Source: Candidatus Cloacimonadota bacterium
GTDB taxonomy: Bacteria; Cloacimonadota; Cloacimonadia; Cloacimonadales; JAIOQZ01
Direction: 5' to 3'
Assembly: GCA_021106755.1 (NCBI GenBank)
Contig: JAIOTM010000283.1
Span: forward strand, 1-7,725
Length of the DNA stretch: 7,725 nt
The position numbers were made by a program, and so were the translations under genes. Below, piece after piece: positions 1 through 6,757 of this stretch. Within the stretch, counting starts at the first letter, position 1; each line of letters starts with the position of its first letter. The notes beneath the pieces were generated by a model. That model ran no database searches, had not been told where the DNA came from, and was given only the letters and a program-made list of their open reading frames with translations.

Positions 1-2319
1 TTTGGCGGCGGTGGAATTAGTATGCACGATGATCGACCAGTAATCTTCGATCCAATCAATCGTTGTAGTATATACAATAACTACTCAGGGATTGGACAGG
101 ACATTTTCTTCAATTATGCAGAGATTACATGTAATGTAATTCTCGATACTTTTTCCGTAATGCAGGATGATAACTATTTTGCCACAGGAAGACGTCAATG
201 GGATGACATGCAACCTAGCTTCAGTTTTGATATTCTGCACAACTATTATCCTTTGGTGAATGCCAATTTATACGTAGCTCCTTGGGGTAACGACCAAAAT
301 AGCGGACTTTCACCCAGCAACCCACTTCAGCGAGTAGCTTATGCCATGCACTGTGTTGCATCAGATTCAAATAATAAATACACTGTCCATTGTGCCCCTG
401 GAGTTTACAACAATTCACTTAATAATCAATACTTTCCAATAGGTGCAAAGAGCTTTGTGACGCTTGAGGGAAGTCTGGAAGAACCTACTATCTTTGATAT
501 GGAATTGAATCCTCGGGGATTTGTTTATTGTCAGGATGAAGCAAGATATTCGACAGTACGCAATTTTGAGTGGCGAAACATGAACTCAACAAGATTACTT
601 TCAGCATGCTCTATCAGTCATTTGAACACATGCGATCCTGTTGTTTTTGAAAACATCAAATTGGAAAACTGCACATCTGAAGCACGTGTTGGTTTCAAAG
701 TAAACAACTCTAATAATGTTACTTTTCGTAATATTTCCATGATTGATATGACTACTTACGATACTCGTTGTGGAATTTCCCTTTCAAGTTGTGACAATAT
801 CCTCGTTGAAGATTGCACGTTCACCAATTTGTCATCTTACTATGGTTCAAACAGTGCATTCTCTGCTAAGTATTGTGAAAGTATTACGCTCCGAAACTGT
901 AGTTTTGATAACTGCCAGGCTTTGACATCCCCTTACTACTTGTCCGTGATTGACATGACACCGGATAACACCTCCATTGTGGCGAACTATGTAATTGAGA
1001 ACTGTCTCGTAACAAACTGTAACAATCAGGGAAACGGTATAGTTGTTAATATAGATTCCAGAAACGGAGGACACACCACTATAACCGGGTGCACAATTGT
1101 TAATAACGTTGGCAAAACTAAATTCAAAGGAGATGTTGATATCTCGAACTGTGTTTTCCGAAGTACGTTGAGCGAAGAAATAGACTGTTGTTATGGAACA
1201 GCTTTTATCGATTATTGCTACATTGAGGGCGGCCAAGCGGGGATTGTCAGTTCTGCCCCAGATTATTCAACAATCAATTTTGGCACGCACAACATTGATG
1301 CGGACCCTCTTTTTACAGGAACCGGTACTCATCCATATACTTTGCAATCCGGCTCTCCCTGCATTGATGCTGGAGACCCCAACGCATCAACTACTTACCC
1401 ATGGGATATGGCTTTCAACGAGCGAGTATGGGATGGTGATGATGATGGGAATGCAGTAATAGACATGGGTTGTTATGAGTATCAACCATTATTGCCGCCA
1501 CAGAATCTAACTGCTCAGGTTAATCTGACAGATGTACAACTTTTCTGGAATGAACCACAAGTAAGTGTTCGTAGTCTCAGCGGTTACGATGTTTATCGTG
1601 ATAACCTCCTGATATGGGATACTGATAATCCGGCGAATACGCAGATAAATGACATCAACGTTGAACCCGGCACGCATGAATATAATGTAGTGGCGATATA
1701 TGGGGAATTACAATCTGTTCCATCAATCGTTAATGCGGTAGTGGATTCTGCTTCTTACCAGTCACCCTATAATCTTACTGCTCAGTTATCAAATGGGATG
1801 GTTTATCTGTCGTGGGAGCACTCGCAAGCCAATCTGCGATTGCTAACAGCATACGGAGTTTATCGAGACAGTGTTCAAATCGAAGTAATTGAAGCTCTCG
1901 CACACACTTACTATCTAGATACGATTGAGAATCCTGGCATGTGTGGCTACTCTGTTACAGCATATTATGGAGACTATCAAACTGCTCACTCCGATACTGT
2001 CTGGGTTACTGTTAAGGCGGATGATATAACGCAAATACCCTTTGAAACTTATCTAAGTAATGCTACGCCCAACCCATTCAACCCCGAAACGTGCATTAAT
2101 TATGGGCTTTCTACTCCTGCCAGAGTGAGAATTGACATCTATAATATCAAAGGTCAGGTAGTTAATCATTTAATGAACGAAAAAATCCCCGCTGGTCACC
2201 ATAAAGTAATCTGGCGGGGTAATAGTGATAACGGCAAAAAAGTAGCAAGCGGAGTTTACTTTGCCCGTCTTAAATCCGGTAATGTAAACCAAATCCAGAA
2301 GCTGATACTGTTGAAATAG
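1..2319 (+). CDS. Secreted parallel beta-helix protein with two FN3-like modules and a C-terminal T9SS/FlgD-like sorting domain (5' end outside window)
   Basis: The frame is open from base 1. The seven codons before the first ATG (base 22) read FGGGGIS, a glycine turn typical of beta-helix coils, so the gene starts upstream and the ATG is internal. Numbering from that ATG: residues 1-75 end one helix region; near 82-130 a DUF1565-like stretch begins (LYVAPWGNDQNSG, then APGVYNN); coils with recurring NC/NN corners run to about 486 and close with SPCIDAGDP and an acidic DGDDDGN loop (471-477) before GCYEY. Two FN3-like modules follow, near 492-575 and 582-665, each with an NLTAQ opening and a YxVYRD strand. 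From about 676 comes the sorting domain (NPFNPET at 684, IYNIKGQ, SGVYFARLK, final LILLK). In this family such tails direct outer-membrane export and surface attachment. The ligand or substrate is unknown, and no catalytic site is recognisable. Several cysteines (C-rich coils between 165 and 400) suggest stacked side chains or disulfides. Confidence 0.88.
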   Translation, partial: FGGGGISMHDDRPVIFDPINRCSIYNNYSGIGQDIFFNYAEITCNVILDTFSVMQDDNYFATGRRQWDDMQPSFSFDILHNYYPLVNANLYVAPWGNDQNSGLSPSNPLQRVAYAMHCVASDSNNKYTVHCAPGVYNNSLNNQYFPIGAKSFVTLEGSLEEPTIFDMELNPRGFVYCQDEARYSTVRNFEWRNMNSTRLLSACSISHLNTCDPVVFENIKLENCTSEARVGFKVNNSNNVTFRNISMIDMTTYDTRCGISLSSCDNILVEDCTFTNLSSYYGSNSAFSAKYCESITLRNCSFDNCQALTSPYYLSVIDMTPDNTSIVANYVIENCLVTNCNNQGNGIVVNIDSRNGGHTTITGCTIVNNVGKTKFKGDVDISNCVFRSTLSEEIDCCYGTAFIDYCYIEGGQAGIVSSAPDYSTINFGTHNIDADPLFTGTGTHPYTLQSGSPCIDAGDPNASTTYPWDMAFNERVWDGDDDGNAVIDMGCYEYQPLLPPQNLTAQVNLTDVQLFWNEPQVSVRSLSGYDVYRDNLLIWDTDNPANTQINDINVEPGTHEYNVVAIYGELQSVPSIVNAVVDSASYQSPYNLTAQLSNGMVYLSWEHSQANLRLLTAYGVYRDSVQIEVIEALAHTYYLDTIENPGMCGYSVTAYYGDYQTAHSDTVWVTVKADDITQIPFETYLSNATPNPFNPETCINYGLSTPARVRIDIYNIKGQVVNHLMNEKIPAGHHKVIWRGNSDNGKKVASGVYFARLKSGNVNQIQKLILLK

Positions 2320-2568
2320 CTTACGACTTCTTCTGCAAAAAAGCCAGTGAAGGCGTGTTCTTATCCTCGAACCCGAAATCTGGCAAATATACTCTGACTT
2401 GATGATGTAAAGTGCAATATTGAGCGTGAAAAACAACATAAAAAAATCTTTTGAAAAAATTGGGACATCTCTGGAATTTCGACTACTTTATATTGACAGC
2501 ATCTAAGACAAGTTGAAAATTGGATGTTTAATAGATATGAGTAAACACTGAAAATGAATGGAGGATGC
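2320..2568 (+). promoter_or_regulatory. Non-coding leader/control region between the beta-helix gene and lon
   Basis: This 249-base AT-rich gap contains no credible gene. It holds a perfect TTGACA hexamer at 2493-2498, but no good TATAAT-like box lies 16-18 bases downstream (AAAATT at 2516). A TATATT at 2489-2494 overlaps it and has no matching -35 box. Two imperfect copies of TTGAAAA(AA)TTGG occur at 2451-2463 and 2513-2523. No CIRCE-type inverted repeat (TTAGCACTC) or clear sigma-32 promoter is visible. I see no convincing rho-independent terminator for the upstream gene; GCCAG at 2343 and CTGGC at 2380 could pair but have a 32-base loop and no T-run. A lon promoter must probably lie here because the upstream gene is unrelated, but its position is not fixed. 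Confidence 0.35.
2560..2564 (+). promoter_or_regulatory. Shine-Dalgarno of lon (decides the start)
   Basis: A perfect GGAGG lies 4 bases before the ATG at 2569. An in-frame ATG at 2554 exists five codons earlier but has no purine-rich site at a proper distance, and the GGAGG would lie inside its coding sequence. The 2569 start is therefore preferred; the spacing is slightly short. Confidence 0.7.
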
Positions 2569-4905
2569 ATGTCCGTAACACGAAAGAAAGAACAAATATT
2601 ACCTGTGATACCACTGCGTAACGCGCTGATGGTTCCTTATATAATTACTCCTATACTGGTGGGGCGACCTGCTTCGTTAGAAGCTTTGGAAGCTGCTTAC
2701 CTCGAAGACAAACTTGTTTTGTGTATTTCCCAGAAAAATTTCTCGATGGAAGATGAAGACCCCCGCTCGAAAGACCTCTTCCGGGTAGGAACACTCTGTA
2801 ATGTCCTGCAAATCTTTCGTATGCCGGATGGAAACGTAAGAGCACTCATCGAAGGGAAAACGCGGGTGACTATCAAACGTTTTTCCCGCAGGAAAAGCTT
2901 TTTATCGGCGGTTTACGAGGAGAATGAACTTTTTATTGATGAATCCACGTTGGCATCCGAAGCCCTGATGCGTTCTTTTTTCAAGGAATTTCAGGAGTAT
3001 GTCTCATTATCTAAGGTTGTTCCTGAGGAATCATTATTACCGTTCAAGAGTGTAGAAAAACAGGACGAATTTTTCTATTTTGTGTTAGCTAATATCGAAG
3101 TTGACCTGTCAATAAAGCAAGAGGTTTTCGAGATTGAACTATTCGGACGAGCAGTGTTAGCTTTGTTTGAAATCCTCCATAATGAGATTGAAATTCTAAA
3201 CCTGGAAAAGCAAATAGATGTTCAGGTTAAAGACAAATTGAGCAAGATGCAGAAGGACTACTATCTCAATGAGCAACTCAAGGTTATTCATAAAGAGTTG
3301 GGCATATCTGATGACGGGAATTCAGATCTGGCACGGTTTAAGGGACTGTTAGATGAAAAACCTCTCAATGAGGAAGCCAGAAAACGAGCAGAAGAAGAAA
3401 TCAGGAAACTCGCTCGGTTAACACACAATTCTCCGGAGTACGCTGTTGTTTATAATTATCTTACCTGGATTTTTGATTTACCCTGGGAAAATTCTGACCA
3501 TGAGGAAATAAACATCAGGCATGCCCGGGAGATTCTGGACTTAGACCATTACGGATTAGAGAAGGTTAAGGAACGGATATTGGAGTACCTCGCCGTAATG
3601 CAGATGAAGAAAAAATCGCTGGGACAGATTCTTTGCTTTGTAGGACCTCCCGGGGTAGGAAAAACCTCATTAGGTAAATCTATTGCAAGAGCTTTGGAAC
3701 GTGAATTTGTTCGCCTCTCCCTCGGAGGTGTACGAGATGAAGCGGAAATCCGCGGACACCGCCGCACCTATATCGGAGCTTTGCCTGGTGTAATAATTCA
3801 GAGTCTGAAAAAAGCGGGAAAGAGAAATCCGCTCATTATGATGGATGAATTAGATAAGATGAGCGTGGATTTTCGGGGAGACCCGTCCGCGGCACTTCTG
3901 GAAGTACTCGACAGCGAACAGAATCACCAGTTCAGGGATCATTATCTCGACTTTGGTTACGATCTCACCGATGTGCTTTTCATTACGACAGCCAACACAC
4001 TTAGTCCGATACCTCAGCCATTGCGGGACAGGATGGAGATAATTCATATACCCGGCTATACTTCCATAGAAAAACTGAATATCGCGATAAAGCATCTCTT
4101 ACCCAAACAACTTGAACTGCATGAAACTGGCGATAGAATAAAACTCAAATTCCAGAAACCTGCCATTCAGGAGATTATTGATAAATACACGCGGGAAGCT
4201 GGTGTAAGAGAGTTGGAGCGAAAACTTGCCACCGTTATCCGCAAGATTGTTCGTAGTTATATCGAAAAACCATTTACTAAGCCTGTAACTGTCAAAAGAA
4301 AAGACCTGACGGGCTATCTTAATGTCCCTAAGTATCTCTATTCCGATGTCAACCAGAGCGATGCAGTAGGTGTTGCCAACGGGCTTGCCTGGACAGCTCA
4401 TGGCGGTGAAACATTACAAATCGAAGTCTTGCGCCTCAGTGGCGATGGTAAAATAAAGCTGACAGGATCGCTTGGCGATGTAATGAAAGAATCAGCAGAG
4501 GCGGCATTCAGTATTGCCAGGTACAACGCCTCGAAATACAGAATTGACAAAGAGTTGTACAAAAAAACAGACTTGCATCTACATATCCCGGAAGGGGCAA
4601 TACCCAAAGACGGTCCTTCGGCGGGAATTACAATAGCCACCGCAATTATCTCCGCTATGTCCGACCGAAAAGTCAGGCACGATATTGCAATGACCGGTGA
4701 GATTACCTTAACAGGTAAAGTGCTTCCCATAGGAGGATTGGAAGAGAAACTCATCGCTGCCAAACGAGCTGGTATTACGGATGTAATTATCCCCGCGAAA
4801 AACGCTCCCAATGTAGCGGATTTCAAGAAAGAAGTAATTGACGGAATGAACATCATCTACGTCGATTCTATCGAAGAGGTGCTGGACATCGCGCTGAAAG
4901 AGTAA
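2569..4905 (+). CDS. lon: ATP-dependent protease Lon (endopeptidase La)
   Basis: Cytoplasmic AAA+ serine protease that unfolds and degrades misfolded and selected regulatory proteins as a hexamer. The product is 778 residues, normal for bacterial LonA. Domains in order: N-terminal substrate-binding domain (about 10-205, opening with PVIPLRNALMVPYIITP), a charged helical linker (about 205-310), the AAA+ module and the C-terminal protease. Visible key residues, numbered from base 2569: Walker A GPPGVGKTS at 359-367 with Lys365; Walker B LIMMDELDK with Asp426/Glu427; a sensor-2-like REAGVRELERK; catalytic Ser684 in PKDGPSAGI; catalytic Lys727 in GGLEEKL. The Ser-Lys spacing of 43 residues equals that of E. 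coli Lon (Ser679/Lys722). An alternative start at 2554 would add five residues. The stop TAA overlaps the next start by one base, so the DUF4911-like gene is probably cotranslated. Confidence 0.98.
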   Translation: MSVTRKKEQILPVIPLRNALMVPYIITPILVGRPASLEALEAAYLEDKLVLCISQKNFSMEDEDPRSKDLFRVGTLCNVLQIFRMPDGNVRALIEGKTRVTIKRFSRRKSFLSAVYEENELFIDESTLASEALMRSFFKEFQEYVSLSKVVPEESLLPFKSVEKQDEFFYFVLANIEVDLSIKQEVFEIELFGRAVLALFEILHNEIEILNLEKQIDVQVKDKLSKMQKDYYLNEQLKVIHKELGISDDGNSDLARFKGLLDEKPLNEEARKRAEEEIRKLARLTHNSPEYAVVYNYLTWIFDLPWENSDHEEINIRHAREILDLDHYGLEKVKERILEYLAVMQMKKKSLGQILCFVGPPGVGKTSLGKSIARALEREFVRLSLGGVRDEAEIRGHRRTYIGALPGVIIQSLKKAGKRNPLIMMDELDKMSVDFRGDPSAALLEVLDSEQNHQFRDHYLDFGYDLTDVLFITTANTLSPIPQPLRDRMEIIHIPGYTSIEKLNIAIKHLLPKQLELHETGDRIKLKFQKPAIQEIIDKYTREAGVRELERKLATVIRKIVRSYIEKPFTKPVTVKRKDLTGYLNVPKYLYSDVNQSDAVGVANGLAWTAHGGETLQIEVLRLSGDGKIKLTGSLGDVMKESAEAAFSIARYNASKYRIDKELYKKTDLHLHIPEGAIPKDGPSAGITIATAIISAMSDRKVRHDIAMTGEITLTGKVLPIGGLEEKLIAAKRAGITDVIIPAKNAPNVADFKKEVIDGMNIIYVDSIEEVLDIALKE

Positions 4906-5216
4906 TGAAAATCAAGCAACTTGAGGAGACTGTGCTGGCGGACGGGACTATTAGAAAAATTCTGGAAATAGCTCCGGCAGACTTTGTGCTTTTCGGATTT
5001 CTGCTAGAAGGATTTGAAGGCTTTTGCAACTATACTACGATTGTCAAAGATAACCGAAAGGTTATGCAGTTAGATATATCTCCAGATTACCGGAAGCAGG
5101 TAATGGAAATTATCACACATATTGGCGAAACGGTATCCAGCCACCCCGGAAATAAAAGAAATTTACCAGTTCTTCCAGGTTCGGGCGAAAACCCCTATCA
5201 TATGCCCGACCACTAA
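4905..5216 (+). CDS. Small DUF4911-like protein, translationally coupled to lon
   Basis: 103-residue soluble protein of unknown function. The ATG shares its A with the lon stop (TAATG), and the purine run GAAAGAG just before it lies in the lon coding end, so ribosomes finishing lon may restart here. Residues 17-75 fit the pattern I associate with DUF4911: a beta strand (RKILEIAPADFVLFGF), the EGFEG turn (35-39), paired threonines (TT, 44-45), a strand ending in ISPD (58-61), then an amphipathic helix. The remaining tail (about 78-103) is polar, rich in Pro, Gly and Asn, and probably disordered. Its last 18 codons overlap the oppositely directed membrane-protein gene. No catalytic motif or membrane segment is seen. 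The family assignment rests on memory of the pattern. A role as a Lon partner is only suggested by position. Confidence 0.8.
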   Translation: MKIKQLEETVLADGTIRKILEIAPADFVLFGFLLEGFEGFCNYTTIVKDNRKVMQLDISPDYRKQVMEIITHIGETVSSHPGNKRNLPVLPGSGENPYHMPDH

Positions 5217-5414
5217 GGAAGCCGCAATAATATAGTGAGTGAAAACAGGATTTGAGGGGTCCATTGGTCCCATTGAGCGCTGAGCAAAAAACACAATAAG
5301 TACAGCCGCGACGACAAAGGCATAAAACATTTTTCCCGCGTTTTTCTTACTATAGAAATAATATGAAATCAGGGCGGATACCACCATAATAATCAGAATT
5401 ATTAAACCAGACAT
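5163..5414 (-). CDS. Small hypothetical membrane protein with three predicted transmembrane segments
   Basis: 83-residue protein of unknown function. Hydrophobic segments lie at about residues 3-21, 29-45 and 58-76. A short basic loop (YSKKNAGK) follows the first segment and a Pro/Gly-rich loop (RSMGPMDPSNP) follows the second. The C-terminus is aromatic and basic (RTWKNW). The reading frame is supported by a strong AAGGAG site 5 bases before the ATG and by its position 9 bases after the DUF342 gene, as third gene of a minus-strand unit. Its 3' end overlaps the convergent DUF4911-like gene by 54 bases. I do not recognise a family. It could be an accessory inner-membrane protein for the preceding beta-helix protein, but this is inference only. 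Confidence 0.75.
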   Translation of the reverse strand: MSGLIILIIMVVSALISYYFYSKKNAGKMFYAFVVAAVLIVFFAQRSMGPMDPSNPVFTHYIIAASLVVGHMIGVFARTWKNW

Positions 5415-5419
5415 TGTAG

Positions 5420-5425
5420 CTCCTT
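5420..5425 (-). promoter_or_regulatory. Shine-Dalgarno of the 83-residue membrane protein, overlapping the upstream stop codon
   Basis: Read on the minus strand, AAGGAG stands 5 bases before the ATG at 5414. Its first two bases are the last two bases of the TAA stop (5424-5426) of the DUF342 gene. This arrangement favours termination-reinitiation between the two genes. Confidence 0.75.
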
Positions 5426-6746
5426 AATCATAATTGACACCAGTCAGATCACCATCTGTAATTGAATAGCATACACGATTCTGCTCTTCTGCGATAGTAA
5501 TCGACTTCTTGAGAATTCTGAAATATGTTCCGGGGAACAATTTTTTGAACGCGATAAGATGCTTAGAAACGTCATCTTCTTCGTTAAGAATCCGGTTGAT
5601 GCTATCTTCAAGACGATCTTCCAGCGTATCCAGCTTGTCCCGCAGAGCTTCTATCTGCTCTTTGTTGTCTCCGGGTTGTTTATTGAGTTTCATAAGTTTA
5701 TGAGTCATAACCAATAGAAGTTCCTTAGTGAAAGGACAAATAGTGATTTCCAACTCTGTACCAATAGCACTGGAGTTACCAATAATTGCCGCTTCGATTT
5801 GCTCTCCGCTTTGAACTTGTCCGCCGACCACACTGCTGGTTTCTTCATTGCCGTAAATCCCTTTTTCGGCTATGAGTTTGCAGAAATGAGCATTGTGAGA
5901 AAATTTGATTCGTCTGGAACAAAACAAGTGGGCATGTTCGGCAGATTCGAATTCCAGATTGCCATTTACGGTAATTCCTCCGCTTCGGCAATTTAGGATG
6001 TCACCGTTAACCTTCAGATTGCCTTCCACATTGAGAGTGGCATCGTTAATATCACCGTTTACAGTTAAGTTTCCGGTTACAGTAACAATTATCTTGTCCT
6101 TTATCTCTCCGTTTACTGTAAGGTTGCCGAAAAGCGAAAAGCTATCAAAATTCCTGTCCAGATCAGTGTCAATGGTGAAATCAGATTTTATATGTACGCG
6201 GTTATCTGTGTCGAGATAAGGGTATCCGGCGTTTTTAGCAACAATAGTGCTGTTTTGTTCGTCATAGGAAACGCCTTCACCGATATAAGCACAGATAATA
6301 TCTTCTTCGTTAAGCATAGGCTCCAGAGTAACACCAGTAACGGTTTTACCCGATTTTCCCTGCCGGGTTATGTAGAGGTGTGCCAGAGATTGCCCGGCTA
6401 TCACCCGCTCTAAGGAATCTAGTGCGGAAAAATCTGTCGTATCGAAATCCGGGTCTATGCAGTTGCCTGTATCGAAAACAGGCGAGAATTCAGCGAGAGG
6501 TTCGGAGGCGGAGATGCCAATCGCGAGGGGGAAAGGAACACCGGGTGCTTTGGTGATGCCCTCTTCTTCAGCGGTCTGAACAGCGAGTTCTATTCCTTCA
6601 ACAATTGCCGCTTCTTTGATTAGAGTAAGGATATCTTCTTCGCTGATAAATCCCGTGGTCTCGTCTATTATCATTTCGCAGGTGAGTCCATCTTCGCTGA
6701 TTGTGAGATGAATATTGCCGTCCGGGTTGCTGAAAGTTTCTTCCAT
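5424..6746 (-). CDS. FapA/DUF342-family polymer-forming beta-helix protein
   Basis: 440-residue protein, cytoplasmic by lack of a signal peptide. The layout matches the DUF342 (flagellar assembly protein A) family: a variable acidic N-terminal region (1-125), the linker motif RQGKSGKTVTG (128-138), the second N-terminal strand region ending near 195, then a right-handed beta-helix (about 200-330), and a C-terminal helical hairpin (about 343-392, heptad-like, rich in Leu/Glu/Lys) with a final strand region. The helix has regular coils GNLTVNG (207), GNLTVNG (225), GNLKVNG (242) and GGITVNG (256), then VVGGQVQSGEQIEAAIIG (306-323), which matches the family's conserved IVGG segment. In some bacteria FapA is linked to polar or flagellar assembly, but no flagellar gene is present here. 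Start choice is supported by AGGA 7 bases upstream. It is the middle gene of a three-gene unit. The role is probably structural or scaffolding; no enzyme motif is visible. Confidence 0.87.
   Translation of the reverse strand: MEETFSNPDGNIHLTISEDGLTCEMIIDETTGFISEEDILTLIKEAAIVEGIELAVQTAEEEGITKAPGVPFPLAIGISASEPLAEFSPVFDTGNCIDPDFDTTDFSALDSLERVIAGQSLAHLYITRQGKSGKTVTGVTLEPMLNEEDIICAYIGEGVSYDEQNSTIVAKNAGYPYLDTDNRVHIKSDFTIDTDLDRNFDSFSLFGNLTVNGEIKDKIIVTVTGNLTVNGDINDATLNVEGNLKVNGDILNCRSGGITVNGNLEFESAEHAHLFCSRRIKFSHNAHFCKLIAEKGIYGNEETSSVVGGQVQSGEQIEAAIIGNSSAIGTELEITICPFTKELLLVMTHKLMKLNKQPGDNKEQIEALRDKLDTLEDRLEDSINRILNEEDDVSKHLIAFKKLFPGTYFRILKKSITIAEEQNRVCYSITDGDLTGVNYD
6004..6129 (-). repeat. Coding tandem repeat for beta-helix coils in the DUF342 gene
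   Basis: On the plus strand, related units beginning CCGTTTAC or CCGTTAAC and ending in TTGCC or TTTCC start at 6004, 6055 and 6109, that is 51 and 54 bases apart (17 and 18 codons). They encode the successive GN-L-T/K-VNG turns. A fourth, diverged unit lies near 5960. The similarity at DNA level suggests the coils arose by in-frame duplication. Confidence 0.65.
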
Positions 6747-6753
6747 AATATTA

Positions 6754-6757
6754 TCCT
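6754..6757 (-). promoter_or_regulatory. Shine-Dalgarno of the DUF342 gene, overlapping the pgeF stop codon
   Basis: Minus-strand AGGA lies 7 bases before the ATG at 6746. Its first two bases belong to the TAG stop (6756-6758) of the upstream laccase-domain gene. The stop-to-start gap is 9 bases, the same as at the next junction, which supports one coupled transcript. Confidence 0.65.

Noticed and set aside
847..1236. 129-codon minus-strand open frame inside the beta-helix gene
   Set aside because: Antisense shadow of repetitive coding sequence, with no ribosome site and no family resemblance.
22..2319. ATG at base 22 as the true start of the beta-helix gene
   Set aside because: The frame is open to base 1 and encodes FGGGGIS, which continues the beta-helix pattern; there is no Shine-Dalgarno and no signal peptide after this ATG. 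The gene is cut by the window edge.
2343..2384. Possible terminator hairpin after the beta-helix gene (GCCAG...CTGGC)
   Set aside because: Only five base pairs, a 32-base loop and no following T-run.
2488..2521. TTGACA at 2493 as a complete sigma-70 promoter for lon
   Set aside because: No acceptable -10 box at 16-18 bases; kept only as a note in the control region.
2554..2568. ATG at 2554 as the lon start
   Set aside because: No ribosome site precedes it, whereas GGAGG at 2560-2564 serves the in-frame ATG at 2569, and Lon family N-termini align with either.
4398..4856. 152-codon open frame on the minus strand inside lon
   Set aside because: It is antisense to the conserved Lon protease domain, has no recognisable family or ribosome site, and is explained as a shadow of the strongly constrained lon frame.
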